Assembly (NCBI GenBank): GCA_905213265.1
Contig: CAJMHR010000002.1
Coordinates: forward strand, 1 to 64,000
Source of the DNA: an uncultured Collinsella sp.
GTDB lineage: Bacteria; Actinomycetota; Coriobacteriia; Coriobacteriales; Coriobacteriaceae
Direction of reading: 5' to 3'
Length of the DNA: 64,000 nucleotides
In this document: positions 45,738 through 53,455 of the stretch, piece by piece
Numbering within the stretch: the first letter of the stretch is position 1
Layout of the letters: the number at the start of each line of letters is the position of its first letter
Position numbers and translations under genes: made by a program
The notes under the pieces: generated by a model
Told to the model about the DNA's origin: nothing
The model's input: only the letters and a program-made list of their open reading frames with translations
Databases searched by the model: none

Positions 45738-47135
45738 TTAGGCTCGCTCGATGAAGGCCTTGTAACCGCGATATGCCTCGTAGATGTCGGCCTTGTTGGC
45801 GACCTCCCACAGGGCGTGCATGGACAGGACGGCAACGCCGGAGTCGATGACGTTCATGCCGTACTTGGCCATGATGTAGGCGATGGTGCCGCCGCCACCA
45901 GCGTTGACGCGGCCGAGCTCGCAGGTCTGGAAGTCCACGCCGGCCTCGTCCATGATGTCGCGGACGAGGGCCACATACTCGGCGTCGGCGTCGTTAGAGC
46001 CGCCCTTGCCGCGGCTGCCCGTGTACTTGTTAAAGCACAGGCCGCGACCCATGAAGGCGGCGTTCTTGGTCTCGAACTTGCCGGCATAGCCCGGGTCGAA
46101 GCCGGCGGACACGTCGGAGGAGAGCATACGGCTGCGGGCGAGCGCGCGGCGCAGAGCCAGCGGGCTGTCCTCGCCGGCGAGCATCATGATCTCGGCGACG
46201 GTGTTCTCGAAGAAGCGACTCGTCATGCCGGTGGCACCCACGGAACCGATCTCCTCCTTGTCGACGATGAGCGTGATGCTCGTGCGCTCCACGTTGGTGA
46301 CGTTGATCTGGGCGAGCATGGAGGGGTAGGCACAGACGCGGTCGTCATGGCCATAGCCCAGAATCATGGAGCGGTCGAGGCCCATGTCGCGGGCGGGGCC
46401 GGCGGGCACGACCTCGATCTCGGCGGAGAGGAAGTCCTCCTCCTCGACGTCGTACTGCTCCTTGAGGATATCCAGGAACATCTGCTTGACGGGCTCCTTG
46501 GGGGCGTCCTTGTCGTCCTCATCGAACTTGACGGGACGGCCGCCCACGATCACGTCGAGGATCTCGGCGTCGACGGCGTCTTTGGCAGGCTTAGACATCT
46601 GCTCGCTCGAGAGATGGATCAGCAGGTCGGAGATGGTAAAGACAGGATCGTCCGCCTTGTCGCCGATATTGATGTCGACGGTGGTACCGTCCTTTTTGCA
46701 GATGACGCCCACGAGTGCGAGCGGGGAGGCTACCCAGTGGTAGCTCTTGACGCCGCCGTAGTAGTGCGTGTCGAGATAAGCCATGTCGCCGGCCTCGAAG
46801 GCGGGGTTCTGCTTAAGGTCCAGGCGCGGCGAGTCCACGTGCGCGCCCAGGATGTTAAAGCCCTGCTCGAGCGGGGCGGTGCCCAGATTGACGAGCATAA
46901 GGTCCTTGCCGTGGTTAGCGGCATACACCTTGTCGCCTGCCTTAAGCTCGCGGCCTGCGGCGATTACGGTCTCCAGGTCGACGTATCCCGCCTCCTCGGC
47001 CATCTTGATGCCGGCCTTGACGCACAGGCGCTCGGTCTTGTTCTCACTCAAAAACTGCTTATAGCCGCGGCAAAGCTCCTCGAGCTCCTCGATTTGCTGC
47101 GGCGTGTACTTTTTCCATGCGCAGGGACGCTCCAT
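45738..47135 (-). CDS. M18 family aminopeptidase
   Basis: A 465-residue zinc aminopeptidase of the aspartyl aminopeptidase (M18) family. Metal ligands are in GAHVDSPRLDL (H99, D101), DKEEIGSVGA and SMHALWEVANK near the C-terminus. It releases N-terminal residues from peptides in the cytoplasm. AAAGGAG lies nine bases before the start at 47135; the reading frame stays open far upstream, but that part overlaps polA in antisense. Confidence 0.94.
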   Translation of the reverse strand: MERPCAWKKYTPQQIEELEELCRGYKQFLSENKTERLCVKAGIKMAEEAGYVDLETVIAAGRELKAGDKVYAANHGKDLMLVNLGTAPLEQGFNILGAHVDSPRLDLKQNPAFEAGDMAYLDTHYYGGVKSYHWVASPLALVGVICKKDGTTVDINIGDKADDPVFTISDLLIHLSSEQMSKPAKDAVDAEILDVIVGGRPVKFDEDDKDAPKEPVKQMFLDILKEQYDVEEEDFLSAEIEVVPAGPARDMGLDRSMILGYGHDDRVCAYPSMLAQINVTNVERTSITLIVDKEEIGSVGATGMTSRFFENTVAEIMMLAGEDSPLALRRALARSRMLSSDVSAGFDPGYAGKFETKNAAFMGRGLCFNKYTGSRGKGGSNDADAEYVALVRDIMDEAGVDFQTCELGRVNAGGGGTIAYIMAKYGMNVIDSGVAVLSMHALWEVANKADIYEAYRGYKAFIERA

Positions 47136-47301
47136 GACGCAGGCTCCTTTCGGATCGATCGTGCTGGTTGATGTACCGTGAGCCATCGTATCACGCGCGG
47201 GCTCACGGTGGCGGGGGAGCTTGATGTGAGGTGGCCGCGGGGCGGGGAGCGTGTAAACTGGAGTGAGCAAACCGTGCCCAGCCCAAAGCGAGGTATTCAA
47301 T

Positions 47302-50049
47302 ATGTCTGACAAGCGCCGCACCTTTGCCGTTATCGACGGCAACTCGCTCATGCATCGCGCCTTCCACGCCGTGCCGCCGACCATGAACGCGCCGGACGGT
47401 CGCCCCACCAACGCGATCTTTGGCTTTCTGAACATGTTTCTCAAGATGATCGATGCCTTTAACCCCGACGGCGTCGTCGTGGCGTTTGACAAGGGTAAAC
47501 CGCGCGTGCGCATGGAGATGCTGCCGCAGTATAAGGCGCAACGCCCGCCCATGGACCCCGATCTGCATGCGCAGTTCCCTATGATTAAGGAGCTGCTCGC
47601 CGCGCTCAACGTGCCGATTCTGCAGTCCGAGGGCTGGGAAGGCGATGACATCCTGGGAACCATGGCGCGCCTGGGTGAAGAGGCCGGCTGCGACATGCTA
47701 CTGGTGACCGGCGACCGCGACATGTATCAACTCGTGACCGAGCACGTCAACGTGGTCTCGACCCGCAAGGGCCTGTCCGACGTGGCGATTATGACGCCCG
47801 AGAGCGTGGACGACCTGTATCACGGCATTACGCCGGCGCTCGTGCCCGATTTTTACGGTCTAAAGGGCGATACGTCCGACAACATCCCCGGTGTACCGGG
47901 CATCGGTCCCAAAAAGGCGAGTGCGCTCATTGCGAAGTACGGTAGCCTGGACGAAGTCATCGCGCATGCCGATGAGGTCAAGGGCAAGATGGGCGAGAAC
48001 CTGCGTGCACACATCGATGACGCACTACTGAGCCGCAAGGTTGCGACAATTCGCACCGATGCGCCCGTCGAGCTCGACTTTGAGGCGACGTCCTTCCCGG
48101 CGTTTTCTGCCGATGAGGTTTCCGCGGCGCTGGGTACGCTTGGTATCACCGCCATGCAGAACCGTTTCTTGGCGCTGATCGGCGGCGAGGGCGGGGCTGC
48201 TGCCTCCAGTGTGTTTGAGATACCTGCTATGGTTCGCGCAGCCGCCGGCGATGCCGACGCGCTTGGTGCCGTTGCGGCTGAGGTCTCCCGCGCGATTGAT
48301 GCCGGCGAGTGGGTCGCCGCCGTGGTGGACGACGACAAGGAAGAGGGCGCGCTCTTTGGGCTGACGCGCACGCTGTGGTTGGCGACGTCCAAGGGCCTGT
48401 TCGCGCTCGAGGAGGGCGACAGCTGTGCGGCGGCTGAGGTTGAGGGCTTCAACTTCGCTCACGGTGTGATCGCCGGCGTGCTTGCGAGCCTGTTTATGGA
48501 GGGCCGCGTGGCGAGCCCGGATACGAAAGCGCTGCTGCACGAGCTTTCGCCCATCGATTCTTCTGAGCCCGAGCTCATGGATCCGCTCGCTGCCGATTCC
48601 ACGCGTATCTTCGATACCGTGGTCGCTGCCTATCTGCTGGATTCCGATCGCTCCGAGTTCGATGAGGCATATCTGGCCGATACCTATCTGCAGATGGCGT
48701 TGCCTGCGGCGCGCGGTGCAGAGGGTGCTGGTGAGGACGCTCCGGCGCCTGCTGCCCGTACTGCGGCTCTGACGCTGGCGCTCGTGGCGCCGTTGCGCGA
48801 GTGCATGGCCCGTGAGAACGCCGCCAACGTGTTCGATGGCATCGAGATGCCGCTCGTTCCGGTACTTGCCAAGATGGAGCGCGCGGGCATGCTCGTGGAC
48901 CCCGACCGCCTGCACAGTCTGTCCGAGGGTCTGGCGACCCAGATCACCGAGGTCGAACGAAGCATTCGCGACCTTGCCGGTGACGAGACCTTTAACATCG
49001 GCAGCCCCATGCAACTTTCGCATGTGCTCTTTGATGTGATGGGCCTTCCGACCAAGGGTCTCAAAAAGACCAAGCGCGGTTACTATTCGACCAATGCCAA
49101 GGTACTGAGTGATCTTGCCCGTGACCACGAGATTGTTCGTTTGATCTTAGACTGGCGCGAGAAGTCCAAGATCAAGTCAACCTATCTGGACACGTTGGGC
49201 CCGCTGCGCCGCGGTGACGGTCGTGTGCACACCACGTACAACCAGACCATCACCGCGACGGGGCGTCTGTCTTCGAGCGACCCTAATCTGCAAAACATTC
49301 CGACGCGCTCGGAGCTGGGGCGTACCGTCAAGACGGCGTTTTCGGCAGGCGAGGGAAGCGTCTTTTTGGCGGTGGACTACTCGCAGATCGAGCTGCGTCT
49401 GCTGGCACATCTCTCGGGTGACGAGCACTTGGTGCGCGCCTTTAACGAGGGCGAGGACTTCCATGCCGAGACGGCGGCGCGCGTGTTTGGTGTGCCGGTG
49501 TCCGAGGTAACGCCCGACCTGCGCAGTCGCGCCAAGGCCGTGAACTTTGGCATCGTGTATGGCCAGCAGGCCTACGGCCTGTCGCAGTCGCTGCATATCT
49601 CGATGGCCGAGGCGCGCGACATGATCGACCGCTACTACGAGGCCTACCCGGGCGTGCGTACGTTCCTCGACAACGTGGTGGCACGCGCCAAGCAGACGGG
49701 CTACGCCGAGACCATGTACGGCCGCCGTCGTCATATTCCGGAGCTCAAGGCCAAAAACCCGCAACTCCGCGGCTTTGGCGAGCGCACGGCCATGAACCAT
49801 CCCATGCAGGGCACCGCAGCAGACATCATCAAGATCGCCATGGTCCGCGTAAGTCGTCGCCTGGAAGAAGAAGGCTTTGCCGCCCACATGATCTTGCAGG
49901 TACACGACGAACTGGACTTTGAGTGCCCCGTCGACGAAGTCGAGCGCCTAACCACCATGGTCCGCGACGTCATGGAGCACGTAGTAGACCTCCGAGTACC
50001 GTTGATCGCCGAAGCCAGCACCGGCATAACCTGGGCCGACGCCAAATAG
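47302..50049 (+). CDS. polA: DNA polymerase I
   Basis: A 915-residue Pol I. The 5'-nuclease domain covers 1-290 (FAVIDGNSLMHRAFHAVPPT; LLVTGDRDMYQLV). The middle 3'-5' exonuclease-like domain lacks the DxE and YxxxD catalytic motifs, so proofreading is predicted absent. The polymerase domain has motif A VDYSQIELRLL (D692), motif B RSRAKAVNFGIVYGQQAYGL and motif C QVHDELDFE (D869). ATG 47302 is used; the frame is open from 47263 without a site. It diverges from the M18 peptidase. Confidence 0.97.
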   Translation: MSDKRRTFAVIDGNSLMHRAFHAVPPTMNAPDGRPTNAIFGFLNMFLKMIDAFNPDGVVVAFDKGKPRVRMEMLPQYKAQRPPMDPDLHAQFPMIKELLAALNVPILQSEGWEGDDILGTMARLGEEAGCDMLLVTGDRDMYQLVTEHVNVVSTRKGLSDVAIMTPESVDDLYHGITPALVPDFYGLKGDTSDNIPGVPGIGPKKASALIAKYGSLDEVIAHADEVKGKMGENLRAHIDDALLSRKVATIRTDAPVELDFEATSFPAFSADEVSAALGTLGITAMQNRFLALIGGEGGAAASSVFEIPAMVRAAAGDADALGAVAAEVSRAIDAGEWVAAVVDDDKEEGALFGLTRTLWLATSKGLFALEEGDSCAAAEVEGFNFAHGVIAGVLASLFMEGRVASPDTKALLHELSPIDSSEPELMDPLAADSTRIFDTVVAAYLLDSDRSEFDEAYLADTYLQMALPAARGAEGAGEDAPAPAARTAALTLALVAPLRECMARENAANVFDGIEMPLVPVLAKMERAGMLVDPDRLHSLSEGLATQITEVERSIRDLAGDETFNIGSPMQLSHVLFDVMGLPTKGLKKTKRGYYSTNAKVLSDLARDHEIVRLILDWREKSKIKSTYLDTLGPLRRGDGRVHTTYNQTITATGRLSSSDPNLQNIPTRSELGRTVKTAFSAGEGSVFLAVDYSQIELRLLAHLSGDEHLVRAFNEGEDFHAETAARVFGVPVSEVTPDLRSRAKAVNFGIVYGQQAYGLSQSLHISMAEARDMIDRYYEAYPGVRTFLDNVVARAKQTGYAETMYGRRRHIPELKAKNPQLRGFGERTAMNHPMQGTAADIIKIAMVRVSRRLEEEGFAAHMILQVHDELDFECPVDEVERLTTMVRDVMEHVVDLRVPLIAEASTGITWADAK

Positions 50050-50082
50050 GGAAGCGCCCACAGTTCCAAAGTAACCAAACCA

Positions 50083-50116
50083 GAAGGGGGCTCCTTGCCA
50101 ACAAGGAGCCCCCTTC
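50083..50116. terminator. Terminator hairpin after polA
   Basis: A perfect 15-bp stem GAAGGGGGCTCCTTG and its complement (50083-50097/50102-50116) with loop CCAA, followed by ATTCC. Confidence 0.85.
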
Positions 50117-50186
50117 ATTCCAAAAAATCAGCCAAGTATCTAGACACTCAAGACACCATCTAGGCGGCAAGCAAGTAAACCTAGGA

Positions 50187-50310
50187 CCTGGTCGGGCGGC
50201 GCGGATTAGTTTTTCGTAGATTCCGCACGAGCCGGAAAGCACTTAATGTGCTTTCCGAGCGAGCCCAGGACCTGACCGAACGAAAAACTAATCCGCGCCG
50301 CCCGGCCAGG
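50187..50310. repeat. Long palindrome with nested hairpin, family D
   Basis: The outer arms 50187-50217 and 50280-50310 pair over 31 bases with a single G-U. Inside is a perfect 9-bp hairpin GGAAAGCAC/GTGCTTTCC (50234-50242/50248-50256). AGGACCTG occurs at 50184 and again at 50267. It lies between the convergent polA and HAD genes and ends 14 bases before the HAD stop codon. No ORF is present. Confidence 0.8.
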
Positions 50311-50324
50311 CCCGACGAGCCACG

Positions 50325-51152
50325 TTACCGAGCCGCCAGGATGGCGTCGATGAGCGTCAGTACGCCCCCGTCGTTGTTGCTCGGAATGCGCCACTTGGCA
50401 TGCGCGTTCATGTGCTCCTCGGCATTGTCCACGATAAAGCTGTGACCGACGCGCTCCAGCATGGGGATGTCGTTGTAGGTGTCGCCCACGGCGGCAGCAT
50501 CGGCAATATCGATGCCCAGGTGCTCGCACAGGTGAGCGACGCCGGCGCCCTTGTCGACGCCCAGGTTCATAAAGTCGATCCACTCGCGCCCAGCGTTGGT
50601 GACGTAGAGTTTGTCCGAGAACTCGGGGCTATAGGTCTCGCGGAAAGCGGGCTCGGCGTCGTAGCCGGGGAAGAAGACCGAAATCTTGTTGGACTCGAAA
50701 TCAATGCCCTCAAAGCTGTCTACGTAGTTGATTGTGTTGTAGTAGACGCTGATCTCGTCGTGGTATTGATGGTCGCGGGCAAGCACGTAGAACTCGTCGA
50801 AGCAGCACAGGACGGGGACAGCGCGAGGATCCTCCGAGGCACGGTTCAAGACCTGCTGATACAGCTCCACGTCAATATTGCTTTTATAGATATAGCTGCC
50901 GCGATAGATCACGCAAGCTCCGTTGTCGGGACAAAAGGCGAGGCGGTTCTTGATGCCCTCGAACATCTCCTCGAGCTTGGGGGCGGGACGTCCGCTGGCG
51001 GGGCAGAATACGATGCCGGCGTCGGCGAGCTTGTCCAGGCGCTCATCAAGACCCTGGGGCAGCACACGCTCGTCGGTCAGCAGCGTCTTGTCCATATCGA
51101 CGGCGAGAATCTTAATGTTGCCGATGTTGGCGTCCGATTCGTAAGTTTGCAT
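50325..51152 (-). CDS. HAD-superfamily phosphatase, Cof-type
   Basis: A 275-residue Cof-like (HAD IIB) phosphatase. Motif I is LAVDMDKTLL (nucleophile D19), followed by SGRPAPKLEEM, and motif IV is AAVGDTYNDIPML near residue 220. The large alpha/beta cap between them determines an unknown sugar-phosphate or cofactor substrate. A weak AAAGG site precedes the start at 51152. It diverges from argG across a long regulatory gap. Confidence 0.92.
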   Translation of the reverse strand: MQTYESDANIGNIKILAVDMDKTLLTDERVLPQGLDERLDKLADAGIVFCPASGRPAPKLEEMFEGIKNRLAFCPDNGACVIYRGSYIYKSNIDVELYQQVLNRASEDPRAVPVLCCFDEFYVLARDHQYHDEISVYYNTINYVDSFEGIDFESNKISVFFPGYDAEPAFRETYSPEFSDKLYVTNAGREWIDFMNLGVDKGAGVAHLCEHLGIDIADAAAVGDTYNDIPMLERVGHSFIVDNAEEHMNAHAKWRIPSNNDGGVLTLIDAILAAR

Positions 51153-51295
51153 AAAAGCGAGCCTTTCGTTTCGAGATTGTTTCAGACGTTATAACCATCA
51201 ACTCGTAGTCGAGCGTATTTTCGCAGGAACGGAGCGTGTTTGCACCACGCTTCACAAAGTAATGAAAAAACTTTTCAGAAATTTGAATTTGTCGC

Positions 51296-51323
51296 TTGTG
51301 CTGCGGGCACTTTAGCGTAATAT
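51296..51323 (+). promoter_or_regulatory. Promoter of the argG leader transcript
   Basis: TTGTGC (51296-51301), a 16-base spacer and TAATAT (51318-51323). Transcription would begin near 51330, about 100 bases before the leader ORF. The stretch 51153-51295 upstream is AT-rich and contains only short inverted motifs such as TTCAGAAATTTGAA. Confidence 0.5.
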
Positions 51324-51426
51324 AGCGACCATCGAAAACGGAGACGGAAAAACAACCGCTTACCGAGTAAAAGGTACCGTTTACGATATTTGAATTGCGC
51401 CCGGCGATACGTGAAAGGAGAGGCAG

Positions 51427-51501
51427 ATGCAGTTCGTAAAGATCATCACCACTGCAGACAATGCCATCCGACGCCAGCGCGCAATTTCCCGACGACGATA
51501 A
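51427..51501 (+). CDS. Arginine-rich 24-residue leader peptide of argG
   Basis: A 24-codon ORF with a strong ribosome site AAAGGAG (51414-51420) six bases before ATG 51427. It encodes MQFVKIITTADNAIRRQRAI followed by SRRR. Six of the last ten codons are arginine, four of them the rare CGA (at 51469, 51490, 51493, 51496), and the last three stand directly before TAA. Leader peptides rich in the end-product amino acid are the hallmark of ribosome-mediated attenuation; here the downstream gene is argG. The ORF itself is clear; the regulatory role is inference. Confidence 0.7.
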   Translation: MQFVKIITTADNAIRRQRAISRRR

Positions 51502-51612
51502 CAATCGTCTCTGTCCGCATGGGGCGAATTGCCTCAACAGAGTCATTTTGAGGTCGTTGGGTTTTAGCACGACATTGCTGCATGTTTCTAGGGCATGTAT
51601 GTGCTGATTTTT
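51494..51612 (+). promoter_or_regulatory. Putative arginine attenuator before argG
   Basis: Hairpin 1 GACGAT/ATCGTC (51494-51499/51504-51509) overlaps the last arginine codons and the stop. Hairpin 2 CCTCAA/TTGAGG (51532-51537/51548-51553) follows. A terminator-like fold AGCAC with GTGCT (51566-51570/51601-51605), with an inner CATG/CATG, ends in GATTTTT. GTCGT (51553-51557) can instead pair with ACGAC (51569-51573), breaking the terminator. This is the usual set of competing parts in an attenuator. Confidence 0.55.
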
Positions 51613-51706
51613 GCTATTTAACCTGATATTGCACGGTATATGACCTTGAAATGACTTGCAACTGACCGATGTTCTAACTAGCTACCAAGGGCGAAAGGAA
51701 ACAGCC

Positions 51707-52933
51707 ATGAGCAAGGAAAAAGTCGTTCTCGCATATTCCGGTGGTCTTGATACATCCGTATGTGTCAAATGGCTCCAGGACGAGAAGAATCTCGATGTCG
51801 TTTGCGTCTGCGGCAACGTGGGCCAGGAAGAGACCGGACTGGATGCCAAGAAGCAGAAGGCGCTCGACCTGGGCGTTCTCGATTGCCAGGTGCTCGACCT
51901 GCGCGACGAGTTCTCCGATGAGTTCCTGACCAAAGCCATCGCAGCAAACTCCATGTACGAGAACAAGTATCCGCTGCTCTCCGCCCTGTCTCGCCCGCTG
52001 CTTGCCAAGAAGCTTGTTGAGGTCGCCCACGAGTTTGGCGCGACCTACGTCGCCCACGGCTGCACCGGCAAGGGTAACGACCAGGTTCGTTTTGAGGCTG
52101 CCGTCAAGGCCCTCGACCCTGAGCTCAAGGTTATCGCCCCGGTGCGCGAGTGGGATCTGAAGTGCCGTCCCGACGAGGTCGCCTATGCCCACGCCCACAA
52201 CGTGCCGGTTCCCGAGGGTGCCAACGATAACCCCTACTCCATCGACGACAACCTGTGGGGTCGCGCCATCGAGTGCGGTCACCTGGAGGACCCTTGGAAT
52301 GAGCCGCTCGATGACGCTTGGGTTATGACCAAGAACCCCGAGGACACGCCTGACGCCCCGACCTATACCGAGATCGAGTTTGAGGCCGGCAAGCCTGTCG
52401 CCGTCGACGGCAAGAAGATGAAGCTCTCCGAGATCGTCATCGCCCTCAACAAGATTTCGGGCGACAACGGCTTTGGCCGTCTTGACCTGGTCGAGGATCG
52501 TCTGGTGGGCCTCAAGAGCCGCGAGTGCTATGAGGTTCCCGGCGCCCTGACGCTCATCACCGCCCACAAGGCGCTCGAGGACATCTGCGTCGAGGGCGAC
52601 CTGCTCAAGACCAAGATCAAGCTCGAGCAGGATTGGGCCACCGCCGTGTACAACGGCCAGTGGTACAGCCCGCTCAAGAACGCGCTCGACGCCTTTATGG
52701 CCGATACCCAGAAGTTCGTGACCGGCACTGTCCGTCTGAAGTTCTTTAAGGGCAACTGCCATGTCGTCGGCCGCAAGAGTCCCTTCAGCCTCTACGACTA
52801 CGGCCTGGCTACCTACGACCGCGACACCACGTTTGACGAGAAGGCCAGCGCCGGCTTTATCGAGATCGATACGCTGTCGCTCAAGACGTGGGCAAAGGTC
52901 CAGGGCCCCAGCTCTGCTGCCGCCCAGGCCTAG
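51707..52933 (+). CDS. argG: Argininosuccinate synthase
   Basis: A 408-residue ATP-dependent ligase joining citrulline and aspartate. The N-type ATP pyrophosphatase loop is AYSGGLDTS (residues 9-17), with GCTGKGNDQVRFE near 125 and YSIDDNLWGRAIE near 180. AAAGGA precedes ATG 51707. With argH it converts citrulline to arginine; no argBCDJ genes are nearby, so citrulline may come from uptake, from ADI or from a remote pathway. Confidence 0.97.
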   Translation: MSKEKVVLAYSGGLDTSVCVKWLQDEKNLDVVCVCGNVGQEETGLDAKKQKALDLGVLDCQVLDLRDEFSDEFLTKAIAANSMYENKYPLLSALSRPLLAKKLVEVAHEFGATYVAHGCTGKGNDQVRFEAAVKALDPELKVIAPVREWDLKCRPDEVAYAHAHNVPVPEGANDNPYSIDDNLWGRAIECGHLEDPWNEPLDDAWVMTKNPEDTPDAPTYTEIEFEAGKPVAVDGKKMKLSEIVIALNKISGDNGFGRLDLVEDRLVGLKSRECYEVPGALTLITAHKALEDICVEGDLLKTKIKLEQDWATAVYNGQWYSPLKNALDAFMADTQKFVTGTVRLKFFKGNCHVVGRKSPFSLYDYGLATYDRDTTFDEKASAGFIEIDTLSLKTWAKVQGPSSAAAQA

Positions 52934-53086
52934 CGCCTCCTTTCCTTGGTATTCGCGCGGCCCATCCGCGTGATACATAACGGGCGCACGGGGTCCCTAC
53001 CTTTCGTTATGCTTGCTGACACTTCTTAACATCGGTGGCCCCTACGTTCCGCCCGCATATATGATGCCGCGTCTGCGGCTGAGTCC

Positions 53087-53116
53087 GAGCCCCGCCGGGG
53101 TTGTCCGGCGGGGCTC
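53087..53116 (+). terminator. Hairpin terminator between argG and argH
   Basis: A perfect 12-bp GC-rich stem (53087-53098/53105-53116) followed by CTTCT. A weaker CATAACG/CGTTATG pair lies upstream (about 52977-53011). The rest of 52934-53166 shows nothing I recognise. Confidence 0.65.
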
Positions 53117-53166
53117 CTTCTATCAATTTGGCGGCTCTGCGCCTATATATATGAGGAGTATCCATT

Positions 53167-53337
53167 ATGTTCAATGCTATCGCGCATGCTTTACTTGCCC
53201 TCGCACCTGAATTTGATGCTGCAAAAGTCGAGGACGTCCCTATGAGCCTAAAGGCCTGGATTGATGGTTCGCAGGGCAACATCCGGAGGGAGACGTTGGG
53301 TGCCAAGTGCATGGTGCGTCACTTCTTTGCAAATTAG
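53167..53337 (+). CDS. Small ORF of 56 codons between argG and argH
   Basis: ATG 53167 has a good ribosome site (GAGGAG, 53153-53158, eight bases upstream) and the frame runs 56 codons to TAG. The product begins MFNAIAHALLALAPEFDAAK and ends CMVRHFFAN. I recognise no family, signal peptide or membrane helix. It may be a real small protein or a second leader ORF: an NIRRE segment with the adjacent codons CGG AGG lies near its end. argH follows after 118 bases. Confidence 0.45.
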   Translation: MFNAIAHALLALAPEFDAAKVEDVPMSLKAWIDGSQGNIRRETLGAKCMVRHFFAN

Positions 53338-53455
53338 CTACATGGCCCCGCGCACGGCAGGGAGTGTGTAAAACTAGCGGTTGAAAAATCGCTTTATCGA
53401 TATGGCGCATTGCTTTGGGCGCTTGTTTTGGTATTTGATGAAAGGGGACGGTTCC

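Noticed and set aside
45393..47171. 592-codon plus-strand frame opposite yaaA and the M18 peptidase
   Set aside because: The conserved M18 motifs are on the minus strand, and the plus frame also runs through the family B hairpin.
51600..51706. T-box riboswitch before argG
   Set aside because: No T-box sequence (AGGGTGGNACCGCG type) or specifier stem could be found; a leader-peptide arrangement fits better.
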